Assembly: GCA_004154925.1 (NCBI GenBank)
Contig: QJNS01000110.1
Coordinates: forward strand, 62,001 to 126,000
Reading direction: 5' to 3'
DNA: 64,000 nt
Source of the DNA: Monosporascus cannonballus
Lineage: Eukaryota > Ascomycota > Sordariomycetes > Xylariales
Shown here: positions 11,640-23,800 of the stretch, piece by piece
How the letters are laid out: each line of letters begins with the position of its first letter
Numbering within the stretch: position 1 is the first letter of the stretch
The notes under the pieces: generated by a model
Told to the model about the DNA's origin: nothing
What the model saw: the letters and a program-made list of their open reading frames with translations, nothing else
Databases searched by the model: none
Translations under genes and position numbers: made by a program

Positions 11640-12960
11640 AATTATTTTTGAATTTTTAGCAAATAATTACCTTATCATATACCGGTCGGACACCTATAAA
11701 CAATATAAAACAAATCGAATTTTTATTTCGAAAATAAGGTTTCGTATTTAATATTTAAGCCTTATATTAATTAGCCCTTAATAAACCTATTAGGCAAATT
11801 AACATAAGAATATTAGAAAGCAATCGGAAAATATATAACGGCAAAAAGTAAATGCGTTTATTAAATTTATTAAATATAAAACTCGGAAAAAATTTAAAAA
11901 CGTTTTATTCATTACGAAAAATAAGGCTTAAATAACCAAAATGCAATTTATTATTAGTCGGAAATAAGGCGCCTTCCTTAAAACGCTTAACGTACTTAAG
12001 TTTAGTAATAATTTCGCCAAACAAAACAAATTTTTAATTATAATTATTAATGAATATTAAAACTTTATCGAAATAGTATATAATAAATGAAAAGTACTTA
12101 TAAATAAAAAAATAATATAACGGCTTTCGAAGGTCGTCTTATTTATAAAGAAACCTTAAAATTACGCCTAATCGGAAAGTAATTACGGAATAATAAGAAA
12201 AAGATCGTAACATTTATAAAAAAAGCCTAAATTTATAAAGCTATAAAACGGCATTAAACCTGGACTTCCGTAACCGTAACGGATAATCGGAAATCGATTT
12301 CCGATATATTAAAAAAACGATATTTCTTAATAATAACCGTATTAAGGGCGAATTCGGTTTTCTAAAAAACGTCAAATCGACGACCGACCGCTATTACGTT
12401 AGAACGTTCGTACTATATACCCGTAATACAAACCTTTTCGAATTCGTCGATTAACTCCTAATTATCGGTACCAAATTAAGAAATTATTTAGGCGGTACCC
12501 TTAAAAACGATCAGAATTAAAACGGATATCAAATAACGATATTAATAATATTAAAAATAATTACTTAGCGTAAAAAAGGTTTTTATAATAATAATTAATT
12601 ACGATATAATTTAAAACATCCGGAACTTAAATATAAATCGTACGATAATCGAAATAACGTTATATTACGTAAATATAATACGGTTTATTATCGCTCGTAA
12701 TAAGATTAATATTTATTTTATCGTCGGTATTAAAAGGATATCACTAAAAAAAAATCCCAATTCTTATTAATATCAAAGTATTATTTCTTTTGGAACTTCT
12801 TACGAAAGAAATATAGCAAACGGAAATTATACGTAAAATAAACGGAAAAGGCGAAATAAAAGAAAAAGAAAAACGGAAATCCGAACAAAAAACGTACGAA
12901 AAAAAAGAAAAAGAAAATATAAGCGCGAAAAAACGGTAAATAAAGTAGGGTTAAAAAACG
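11640..12960 (+). pseudogene. Extra sense ORF of GyF after the chromodomain
   Basis: Plus-strand coding relic of about 430 codons between chromodomain and 3' LTR. Readable blocks are near 11880-12060 (KKFKNVLFITKNK, MQFIISRK-GAFLKTLNVLKF), at 12351-12450 (EFGFLKNVKSTTDRYYVRTF then LYTRNTNLFEFVD) and a Lys/Glu/Arg-rich tail near 12830-12950 (KEKEKRKSEQKTYEKKEK). Stops are TAA/TAG/TGA of the kind RIP makes. I do not recognise the product. It is in the same orientation as pol, unlike the antisense ORFs of GyD and GyA at the same place. Frameshifts may be hidden. Confidence 0.5.
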
Positions 12961-13152
12961 TATTATAGCAAAAGGCTAGGCGGAATATAATTAATTACAT
13001 AATATAATATATATTAATTATTACGACAATTATTTATAATATAATATAAAAATATATTATCGACAAATATACGTAACCAGATTTCCGAAACGCGTTATAT
13101 CAAATTAATAATAATATCATTAAGGATTAATAACTTGAAAAGAAAAAATAAT

Positions 13153-13358
13153 TATAAAAATATAACGGTTATAAGGATAAGGTTAGTAGCCGACTAGTTA
13201 CCGATCAACTATTAACCTACTTATTAATATAAATCCACCATCTGGCAGCTAGTAGGAAACGCTAGATAAAAATAACCTAATATATTCACTTTTTGGAATG
13301 CGCTTTGCGACTGGTCGGAGATCACCTTACCTAGCTTATAGCTGTTCATTATCCTACA
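13153..13358 (+). repeat. GyF 3' LTR
   Basis: 206 bp, TATAAAAATATAACGG to TTATCCTACA, partner of 5825-6030. It is the less mutated LTR of the pair in its 3' half, e.g. CACTTTTTGGAATGCGC. Followed at once by the target duplication GATTA (13359-13363). Confidence 0.9.
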
Positions 13359-13363
13359 GATTA

Positions 13364-16196
13364 TAAGCTATTAGATTTATTAATATTGGCCTTTTATTTT
13401 AGTAATCAAGGATAATAATATTTAGTTTTTAACAGTAATATTGGTTTTTTATCGGTAATTAACTACTAGGTATAATTTGATATTTTTTGTACGAAAAATA
13501 TAATTTACTTTTAAATATTTTTAAAGGTTCAATTTAATTTTTACAACCCGTTTTCTAAACATTTTTTCAACGCGTATAAAGTATATTTATTAAACTTATT
13601 ACAACTGTAAAACTGTGTAATACACCCTTTTAAAAATATTTTATAATTTTATTTATTATATTTTAGTAATTTTATATTAAGACGTTTTTAAACAATACTT
13701 TTATTTATAGTAGCATAATAATGCATTAATTAAACTTGTAACTTTTTTATCTGTTACTATAAAGCGATATTTTATTACTTGGACTTTATTTTAATAATAA
13801 TAATAATAATTCTTATTTCTCTTTATTACTTATATTTTGTATTTTTTCATTATTAAGTAATAAAATATTTGTCATATTTTTATATTCGTTGTTATGGTGA
13901 TTTTCGATTTAAAATTAAAATTTCGTTTTTTTTTTTAAAAAATTTACATAATTAACTTTGTAATCAATCAAACTCTAATATTAATACATTTATAATTTTG
14001 TTAAAGTTATATCGCAATTCTCAAAATAAACGATATCAAACTTTGTTATTTAATAGTATCTTCAAATTAAAATTCTGAAATAATTAATTTCGTATTCAAA
14101 TTTTCTATTATAGTAAGCAAAATTTTAACTTTCGATATTCGCAAATGCATAAAATTTCAACTGATATTTCTATAATAATTTAAGCGTATTAATGATGTTT
14201 AGTAAAATATAGTTTCTGATAAAAATTTCGTAATTTATTATTACGATATATTAGTATGTTCCGATTTATATTTTTGAAGTAATACGATTTTTATCGATTT
14301 TTATCGTTATACTTGAAGCCGTTTTTCAAGGAATTTTTAATTGCTTTAAATTTTGTTATTTTACAGCTTTTTTATAAACAATCCTTTTATACTTTCTCTT
14401 GAACTTGTTATATCGCACTTATATTTCTGTATATAGCGCGTTAAATTATTATACTTATAGTTTTTATTGATCTATATAGTTTTCGAATTATTCTAATTAT
14501 TTTATGCTGTATTATAGTGTCTGTTTATTAAATAACCGGTTTCTTATTTGTTCTATAACATCTTAATATATTATATCCTTATTACCTTTTTCTATTTTTT
14601 AGATAAAACTTCGAATTTTTATTTTTATACCTTTTTTTTCTTCGCAGTCTATAATAAACACCAATTAACAATAAACCTGCGTATTAACTTTCTGGCGGTA
14701 TTTTCTTCCAGTATGTTAAATTAACGTTTTTGCGGATTAATAATTATACTAATCGTAAAATCCATAATTTTCTTTTACGGGTATTACTTTCTTTCTGGTT
14801 AATTTTATAAGGCTCTTCGTTTATCGATTTCATTTTATAGCACTATAATTGGTAAATGTTGATATCACAATTTATTTACTTTATTATTTTGGACTTAATC
14901 AGAAGAAACATATTCTTTTCATATATAGATATAATACGTTATTTAATAAATTTTCGTAATCTGTTATATATTAAATATTTTCGTTGTCGACAATATATAA
15001 AAATATTTTTCTATGTCGATTAGTGATTTGAAATCAAAGAGCTTTTATCCATTTTTAATATTTTTTTCTAACTATTTTATTTAAATTATTTCATTATTTT
15101 TCAGAAATCCTTTAAATTAGCTTTTCAACTTTTTGTATTTTGCGTCGAAAGTTTTGTCGAACTGGCCTTTTTTGTTTCGAGCTTATATTATGTTAATACT
15201 TTACTTATATTTATCGAATAATTTCCCGTTCGAACTAATTAAACTTTATTTAGAAATAAAGATTCAATTTCTCTATCGTCGTAGCGTTTTACGGTCATTT
15301 CGATAATATCTTTTTTTGCTATAATTATAATATTTAACTTAGCTTTTATTTATATATTAAACAGCTTCGAATTCTGTATGTTTTAATGTTAGAATATATA
15401 ATATAAATAATACGTCTCTTTTTTTCGTAGTTAGCCGATTTTCTTTTATCTAAGAATACATTATCCTTTTTCTTTCTGTCCGTTGTTTGTATAGTTTGTT
15501 ACTAATCTGAAAACTTTAATAATATAATAAATTAAGGGGTTAAACTTTGTAAATTTAATAATTTTCAGTTTAAATGTTATGATTTAAGTTTTTATTAAAT
15601 ATGTTGATTAAGTTATTATTTTCGTTATTAATTTACTTCAATTATAATGTTTTAAAAATTATAACCTATTTCGAAAAAAATCCGTTTTGTTAAAATCGTA
15701 AAACCTGTTATATTTCTATTTACTTTTCGGTTCGGGTTTTCGATATTAGTTCTTAATTTCTATCTTTTCGAAATATACGAAATCGAAAACAGTTTAAATA
15801 TATCTTTTAATCGGCCTTAATATCTTCTAGATAATCTCTTAATATGAATTTAATTTAATCTAAAATATTTCTCGTAAAAAAGGTTATTACAACGAAAATC
15901 TTATTCATAGGTCGATCCAACTTCTAAAAACGGAAATATATTCGTACTTGAGAATGAAAATTTTAAATATTCTTCTTCTTATTGTAACGTTAAAGTTTCT
16001 AACTTTATATCTTAACATAATAATACGGGTTAAAACAAACGTTATCTAATTTAGGAACTGTTAAATTTGTTTTTCGAATTTTTTAATTTTGTTCTCAAAC
16101 TCTATAATAATTAAAAAACATAAATACTTATTAATGTTTTGATTAAAAAGGTGTTATTTAAAGTTTAACGGTTTTACTAGATGAAGAATTCTAGCA
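13364..16196 (-). pseudogene. GyD1 RT N-terminus, protease and gag remnant (right arm)
   Basis: Minus-strand continuation of GyD1 beyond GyF. It aligns in order with GyD3 40230-43312. The stretch near 14985-15040 (TTTTCGTTGTCGACAATATA on +) equals 41905-41930 in GyD3, coding for YIVDDE in that copy. The protease-equivalent lies around 14170-14240, where GyD3 keeps a better motif. Heavily RIP-mutated; no frame longer than 60 codons. Confidence 0.7.
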
Positions 16197-16565
16197 TATA
16201 ACGGCTTAAGCTTTAATTAACTATTAGATCTAAATTACACGGGTTTATATTAATAGGAATGTCGTAGAAATTTAATCAGTAAGACAATTATACTTATATT
16301 ATGTGATACCAAAAATACCTTAAGTAATATAATTATTATTATAAGCTGGTATTATTTCTATTTCGATAATAACCACATTTATATATTTATTCTTTTTATG
16401 GTTATTTATTTCTGCTTAGCTGAACTTTATTAAGTTATTATTCAGCCTTCATTAACAATGCTTAGTAATTTTAAACTGAAAATCAATTACATAATTCGGA
16501 TTAAAATGTTTCGGTGTTTCTTGGCTTCACCATTTTTGCGAGCGTAGCTCGGCTATGTCATAGCA
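16197..16565 (-). repeat. GyD1 5' LTR
   Basis: 369 bp, TATAACGGCTTAAGC to GTCATAGCA. Partner of 1261-1625 and homologous to the LTRs of GyD2 and GyD3. A GC-rich block (TTGCGAGCGTAGCTCGGC, 16534-16551) near the outer end has escaped mutation; elsewhere it is RIP-altered. Confidence 0.82.
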
Positions 16566-16570
16566 ATTAA

Positions 16571-16680
16571 GATTTAATTACACGTTAAGAAAAAATAACT
16601 TAACATATTTACCTTGTTAATATTAATTTATAACAATATTTGGATGATTTGACTTAAATCTATAGCTGTTTATTTTTTAT
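16571..16680 (+). repeat. GyF-type LTR remnant flanking GyD1
   Basis: Similar to the 3' 110 bp of the GyF LTR: CGTTAAGAAAAAATAACTTA here against CGCTAGATAAAAATAACCTA at 13270, then CTATAGCTGTTTATT against TTATAGCTGTTCATT. It begins right after the presumed GyD1 target duplication, which suggests GyD1 inserted into an older GyF-family LTR. Moderate similarity with indels. Confidence 0.55.
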
Positions 16681-19600
16681 AATATCTTTTTTTTCAAATA
16701 AATAAATTAAATAAGTTGCCATAGAAATTTGTATAAAAATATCGGTGCTAATTTGATTAAACGAAAATAACTTCAATAAATGAAAATAACCTAATGAAAT
16801 AATGAGATTCATAAATATAAGTGATCATAAATTAATTTTAAGAGTATTATATTAATATAGTTAAAGGCGTTAATTACGTTTATAACTTAAAGATCTAGAT
16901 TTTTAATTTAGCTATTTAAAGGCTTAAATCTTTAATTAAAAAATTTAACTTAAACACTTATATAATTAAACGCTACACTTACATTGTCTATAAATATATA
17001 AGCTATATACTTAAGGTTCTTATATTTTAAAAAACAAAGAAAATTAACGTTTTTTTAAACAGCCGACAGAGCTGATTAATTTAAACGATTAATTAATCAA
17101 TTAAAAAGATAACCTCCATAAAATTGATCATATAAACCCTAACCTGACATATGAAATTATAGCAGTTTATATTTTAGTAGTAAGGTTATAAGAATATAAA
17201 TATAATAAAACCTAATTGAATTATTTCTTTTTGAATATATTAATGTATTTAAAAATTAAAAAGGTTTAATATTATTAATTAATTTAGCTATTTACGTAAT
17301 AATTATTTGAAACCTTTATTAAATATACAGCAGGTTATATTAATATTTTAAATGTTTAAAAAAAGCACGTTTTATTTAAAAAAGTTAAGTATTTTATATA
17401 ATATTTTACGTAATCGTTACGAGATTGTTACGATGAAATTAATTTATAATATCTACTTAATATTCTTTTCAGCATAATCTCAAAATATTTAATCAGTTAA
17501 ACCTCTTTTATTTCTACTAAACTGTAAAAAGTAAGTCATATAATTATAACCTTGTATTACAATAAACCGGTAATTTCGATTATTACGTTTATTTAAAATT
17601 TAAAACTTAAACTTATCGTTTCTGAATGTCGGCAACGGCTTAACATATGCGAAAAGAAAATTCGAGTATTAAATAATGAAAACGATTATTTTTTTAAAAG
17701 AATAATATCTATAAAAAGCTCTTTTAAAAAAGGAACAACCTTTATAGTTAACTTAGAAGGTTTATTATTTAAATATTATATTGCGCGTTTTCGATAATCA
17801 TATAAAAACGGTATTTTATATTTCTTTCGCTTTCAATATAATAATAATTAATACTATTTTTATTATAAAAATGTTAAAAGTAATAGTTTTCAAAATTTAT
17901 GTATTTGTAATAACTTAGACAGTTAAAAGATTTATATTACTTTTCTGCGAACGAATTAACATTTAATACAAAGTAAAAAAGGAGAAAATTGCTTAAGAGA
18001 TTATTTATATTAAACAAGTAACAGAAACCTATCTAGGTTGTATAAATTTGTAATTAAGGTAAAGTTATTTTTAAAATATAAATATTAATTTCGATTTTAA
18101 GACATCAAATTCTCGTTACGTTAGCTTATATTTATTTTCGTTATAAATGCTTATCAAAAAGTATAAAAACATGATAAAATTGCAAATATTCAAATATAAG
18201 TGTTACGTTATATTCGATTTCTAAATTAACTTGGAGCACAACTAGTTTTTAAAGATATTTGTAAAAATACGTGATAAGGATTGCTACTATACGACGCGCA
18301 ATGTGCTAAAATATATTAAAAATCTGATAAAATAATTAATATTTTTATTATCGATATAAATAAATTTCTAATATATTGTTATAAGTAAACGGCTTTACCT
18401 TTTTTATAAAGCGTTTTATTATATAGTTACGGTCTTATACATTTAGTTTGGTGTGCGTAATTGTTTTGCGTATAAGCTTAAGTATAAAATTATTAACTTA
18501 GATCTTCGCTTTAAAAACTGTTGTTTCGTTGTAAATAAATCGATATCTTTTTAAACATTAGTGGTTATATTAAAGTTTATAATCGCTACAAAGTTAAAAC
18601 TATATAATAGATAGAATTACGTATTAGAGAATTGCTTTGAAAATATTGTAAGCATCCTGCTTTATATATTAAAAATAAATTATAGTACATTAGAACATTT
18701 TTAAGGAAAATTCTAAATAAAATAAATATACTTTAGAAATATATATGCGGTTATTACGTTAACAACGGCCATATACCTAATTTTTATTTTAAAGCGACGT
18801 ATTTTAATTATATTAAGAAATGTTATTTTCGAACTAATTCCTCAAAGACATTTTAAACTAGTACTAATATAAACTTTATACATAATTTTCGCCATTAAGA
18901 ACAAGGCTTTTCGCTATAGATATATTTGAATTTTGAAGAATATGAAGGGAATTAATAAATAACATTTGTAACGTATCTAAATTTAAGAGTAAATTATAAA
19001 TCGATATAATAGAGAATACTAAAACTGAAGAATTAATTATTTTAATTAAAACTTGAATCGGAAATAAGAACCTACTTAATTAATTTTAGTACGATGTAAA
19101 AATATCTTACGTTATAAATTCGTTTAACATTAAAAAAATAAGAGAATATAGTTTCGTTATTATAAAGAGAAAAAGTTCTGATATTCTACTAGGATTTCTA
19201 TAATTTTAAAAAGCAAAGTTTATTATTAGTTAGTTGACAGTTAAAAAGAAATATTAAATTTACTTATACAATTAATATATTACGAAATCACATTTTAATT
19301 ATAACTATAAAACGTATTGTACCTGTAATAATAAATTAAAACGGAAAAAGCCTTTTCTTACAAAAATACAAAAAACGTAAATATGGTATTACAATAACCA
19401 TGTTAATATATTCTATAAGAAAATAATTATTGCGTTATTCAAACATTCATTATACTAATATATAAGAACTTTATTCGGTTAAAGACCTTTATAAAGGCCT
19501 TTTTATATACTATTTAAAAAAGATTTAAAAATTTTTAAAGAATTTTTAAAAGGAGCAAAAAGAAACTAAGTAAATTAAACGCAATAATACCTTAGCTAAA

Positions 19601-19706
19601 ATCCTTATATTATTAGCTTTAGAAATCGGAAAATTATTTCGCTTTTATATCAATTATAAAACGTTTAATTAAGTAATTCGCTAAAACTATATATTTCTAT
19701 ATTGAA
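16681..19706. other. AT-rich spacer without recognisable gene
   Basis: About 3 kb between GyD1 and GyD2. Very AT-rich, stops in all frames, no repeat shared with the rest of the window that I could detect, no tRNA-like fold. Probably old, RIP-eroded DNA. Confidence 0.4.
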
Positions 19707-20101
19707 TATAATCAAGCAAAAGTCACCTAATAGTTATTTATATATATATAGAGTTAGTTTAAAAAATATATACTGTTACATATATATTAAAAAGAGCGAT
19801 AAATACAAAAGATTTCTTGCAATAAAATATTTTAAATTACGAAGTGTTATTACAAATTCAAACTATTTAAATTACAAAATTAATTAGCATATATATTTTA
19901 TTACGACTTTGAAATATCTAAACGATTTAACCTTTCAAGTCTGTTAAATTGTCTAATGCTTTTTATACGGCTTAAAAAGCTTAGGATGCTAAAATGTCTA
20001 AAAGCTTTAGGTTAATTACTTAATTAATATTTATATCGCGCTTTAACATTTTTTTCTTCTCCCAACTTCTAGGCCTGCGAAAATTATTAAATCATAATAC
20101 A
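19707..20101 (-). repeat. GyD2 3' LTR
   Basis: 395 bp, from TATAATCAAGC to AATCATAATACA. Shared landmarks with the 25542 copy: the AATTACGAAGTGTTATTAC region (19837-19855) against ATAATGAGTGTTTACTAT, and GCTTAATTAATATT-like ends. With GyD3 it shares GAGC-ATAAAT-CA at 19794. A T-rich run follows (20105-20112), a possible polypurine tract on the minus strand. Confidence 0.75.
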
Positions 20102-20239
20102 ATTATTTTTTTCGTACACTTTTTATTCCGAGAATTTTATTCGTAAGTTCTTTGTATTCTTAATTTATTACATTTAATCGTGCCTAGAAAATTCGTTTCT
20201 GTAAAAGTATTAACGAATTTTTATTAAAACGAATTATTC

Positions 20240-20640
20240 GCCTAAGTTTTATTACACTGTTTTACCTCTGTTATCAAAAGAAGTTAAAGCTTTTTCGTAA
20301 TTCTGAAAAGTATGCGCAATATATTCATTACGGCAGTTCTTACGACGCTTTTAATCCTTTCGAAACTAAGTACAAAAAGCTTTTTAATAAAAACGATAGT
20401 TTAAAACGTAAAAGAAAAAGGCCAAAAAAGCATTATATATTGTTACTAACAAACTAGATCGTTTTCAAAAATAACGGGAAATCATTTATTGTTAAACTAT
20501 AAAAATATTTCGTAACAGCATTAAAAACGTTAAAACAATAAAAAAGATCTAAATATTTTAATCAAAAACAAAAACAATTATATCGTTACCGGTCGCGGCT
20601 TTTTTCAATTAGGTTAATTTTAACAATACTAACAGGTTAA
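20240..20640 (+). pseudogene. Antisense ORF relic with Zn2Cys6 spacing (GyD2)
   Basis: Plus-strand frame, opposite to GyD2 pol and convergent with it. The N-terminal block keeps Zn(II)2Cys6 geometry: Tyr 20263, Tyr 20272, Phe 20293, Tyr 20311, Tyr 20320, Tyr 20341, i.e. x2, x6, x5, x2, x6 spacing. Five of six ligand positions are Tyr (TGY->TAY). It continues NPFETKYKKLFNKNDSLKRK, then basic sequence to a TAG and on with TAA stops where Gln fits. It is the same ORF as at 37330-37905. Known fungal Zn2Cys6 proteins are DNA-binding regulators; such a role here is only inferred. Confidence 0.65.
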
Positions 20641-20899
20641 CTATTAATTTAAATATTTCGTAAAACATTTCCTGTATTACTAATAAAAATCTTTTAATAA
20701 AGGTTAAATATTTATAAAACTGCTCGCAATATCTAAATGTTTTCGAAATTTAAGTCTTTTTTTATTTAATTAAATACCGAATAAATCCTCGTTTTTCGCA
20801 TATAAAGCATTTTTTTACTTTACATATAATTTCGATTATTTCGTCCACGTTATTCAATCTCATATAACGTTTAATATAATTCATTATTAATATAAGCCA

Positions 20900-23800
20900 A
20901 AACATATACCAAATATGATAAATTTTAATCTTTAACGAAAACTTGATTTAATAATTTTTCTTCTTGAATATTCTTAGCGGTTTTATGTAGACCGATATAT
21001 TTAAAATCAAACCTTTTATTAAATCATTTCAATTAAATAATTTCCATAATAAAATAAATGATATTTCTCTTTTCAAAAATTTATTCTATTGATATTTTAA
21101 TTTCGATATTCGCTTGTGTGATTGCAAACGAACTTGAATTTTGTCTAAAATCTTTAATATAATTAGTTGATTTATTTCAATATTACTCAATATATCATAA
21201 ATATTTTTATAAATCTTGAATATGGAATTCGAATTGGCATTTATTAAGATTGTTTCAATATTCTTATAATATATATTATTGTAAATTTATATTTCAAAAT
21301 GTTGTATTTTTACTTAATTATTTATTTATAGTTATTACAATATTATATATAAATTTGCGAAATCTACTGTAATGTTTAATATATTTATTTAAAATTAAAT
21401 ATATTAATTATAAATTGTGAAGTTTAATCAACGATTTAAATTCAATAAATTCCCTTTATTTAGACATAATATTATATAATAATTCGTATGCATCAAAACT
21501 CCGTATTTAAGAATGTGTATTATTAATTTAATATTGTTATTTTTATTAATAAAACAGAAAATAAAAGGCTATGTAAGATTATCGAAGACAACGAAAATCC
21601 TATCGCTATATACTTTCAGCGTTGAAACTTCAGACCAAAAGAATTATATAACCTTTTTAGAAGTAATAAAAAATATAAATTTTGTTAATATTTATAACCT
21701 TAAATTTATATCTTATGAGACAAATATATTATTTTTATCTTAGGAAAATAATATATATATTAACATTACTTTAAATCTTATAAAAGTTTAATATTTATAA
21801 ATATTATATTAAATAAAGGTATTACTTTTCTATGATTTATACCTTATTCATTTCTCTAAGCTTCTTTAAATTATCATTATTCTTTATACTTTTCTAATAT
21901 ATATTATACTAAATATAATACATAAGATTGTACTTTATTGTAGAACCAAATATTCCATATAATAATATTCAAAATTATAAAAGTAGTTTTAATAAATTTT
22001 GATCGCATATTTAATTACTAATTTAATATCGGTTTTGTCATTTTTGATATACTTCTTGTAAATAATAGCGAAATTAAAAATTGTTATTTTTTAACGTAAT
22101 ATAATTATCTTTTCGCAAATATTTTAATCATAATAACATTCATAAAATCTTAATAGTTTGTATAAACCTTAACATAATAAATCTTTTTTTAAAGTATTAC
22201 TATTCATTTTATTTTTGAATTATTATATTCAATTCCTAATTAGATATATCTATTTTAAATCTAACAAAAGATACAAAATAGCACATAACTATTAAAATTT
22301 TATTGATAATTATATTTATAATAGCTTGAATTGCTTTTACTATTTATAATCTTTCTTTAAATTACTTCTATAAATTAGCTTAAAATATTATCATTTATTA
22401 CAATTCTAAATAGATTTTTTAAATTAATTAACAAATGCAAAACATATTTACAATAGTTTTTACTAGAATCGACGTATATTTTATTTCCTTTTAACATCTT
22501 TTTATTAAATTAACCTCTTTAAAATTAATTTAGAATTCAATGTATTATAAACTTTTTAAAACCTTATATATGTATTTTCTATATATCTTGTTTATTTTAG
22601 ATAAAATGCAAATATTGTCAGAATAGAATCAAGTGAACATCTTAAATATTTGTATAATATATAATTTGTAAATCGTTATAATCTTTTTAACAAGTTTGTA
22701 AATTTTATTAATATAATTAAATATTTAAATAAATTGTATTCCGTTTTTAAAATGATTATGTATTTCTATTTCTTTGAATTACAATAAAAATATATTAAAT
22801 TTTCAAATTAAATATTATACGTTAATTAAATAGATAATTATATATTTTGCAATTTAATGATTCAAAAAATTTATATATCAGTTCTTATAGCATATTAACT
22901 TTTTATTAATAATTAAATATATATCCTAATTTCGAACTCTGCTATACATAGAAAATATGTAACATATTTTAAGAATAACCTTAAAAATCAACTTTAGTTT
23001 TATCGCTAATTTTAAACCCATGTTTCCAAAATACGTAATTTATTTTTATTAAAATTATAACTAAAATAGAAATTTATAACAAAATCCGTTTAAACTTTAT
23101 TTAATAACTTTATTTACTGTTAATTAATACTTGCGTATTAAATGGTGTTTAAATAATTATTTACATTTATAGAATTATAATAATATATTAATGCAATATT
23201 TTAATTTTTCTGACTCCAAATATATAATATTATTATAACTTTTGAGGTTTAATTTAACAATAATAATATATAGTGCTTTACAACATATATTCGTTATTAT
23301 TCTTCCTCAAATAAAAAATTTCTTTTTTTTCTTTTCCATTTTACAAGTTCTTAAAATATAAAACAAACGTTATTTTTTCAGTCTTTTTGTTAATTAAAAC
23401 CTTATATCAACGTATTTATAATTTCCATAAAACTACATTGTAATATGTAAATAAACTTAGTTTGAAATTTTTTATTTCATATTATTCGGATATGCATATC
23501 TTAAAAAATTAATTCCGTATTCAGTTTCTTGTATTATAAACGAAATCTTAATATTTGATATTTATAATTATATAAAACCTCAACTTATATTTTTTAAATA
23601 TTATAATCTTTCTAATCACATTTACTATAATATAGCTTTTATTTAAAAATTGTAATATATTATTATAATAGCTTAATAGATTCTGATTTGTTTATTTAAA
23701 CTGACAAATTACTAAAACTTTCCTTCTTATCTTTAAAGTCTTTCGGGAACTTCATTTTAATATCTTTGTATTTTTTTATTTTATAGATATTTTATAAACA

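Larger units (their letters stand above)
5825..13358 (+). mobile_element. GyF: complete chromodomain Gypsy element
   Basis: 7534-bp plus-strand element with two 206-bp LTRs (5825-6030, 13153-13358) and a perfect target duplication GATTA at 5820-5824 and 13359-13363. It sits inside the RT region of GyD1; the flanks rejoin into the GyD3 sequence near 40230. A purine-rich tract precedes the 3' LTR (GAAAAGAAAAAA near 13137). Internal order is gag with zinc knuckle, protease, RT, RNase H, integrase, chromodomain, then a further sense ORF. Chromodomain and DDE integrase place it among chromoviruses. Every domain is RIP-damaged, so it is dead. Confidence 0.93.
1261..16565 (-). mobile_element. GyD1: Gypsy LTR element, nested host of MiniH and GyF
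   Basis: A minus-strand Ty3/Gypsy element defined by related LTRs at 1261-1625 and 16197-16565. The flanks CTTAA (1256-1260) and ATTAA (16566-16570) resemble a 5-bp target duplication with one mismatch. Its body is split by MiniH (2999-3943) and GyF (5825-13358). Without them it is about 6.8 kb, matching GyD3 (7.0 kb). Flanking sequences align in order with GyD3: left arm 1626-5819 with 37160-40230, right arm 13364-16196 with 40230-43312. All frames are destroyed by RIP. Confidence 0.85.

Noticed and set aside
19480..19505. Inverted repeat around CCTTTATAAAGG as a terminator
   Set aside because: Short palindromes are common in AT-rich DNA and no gene ends here.
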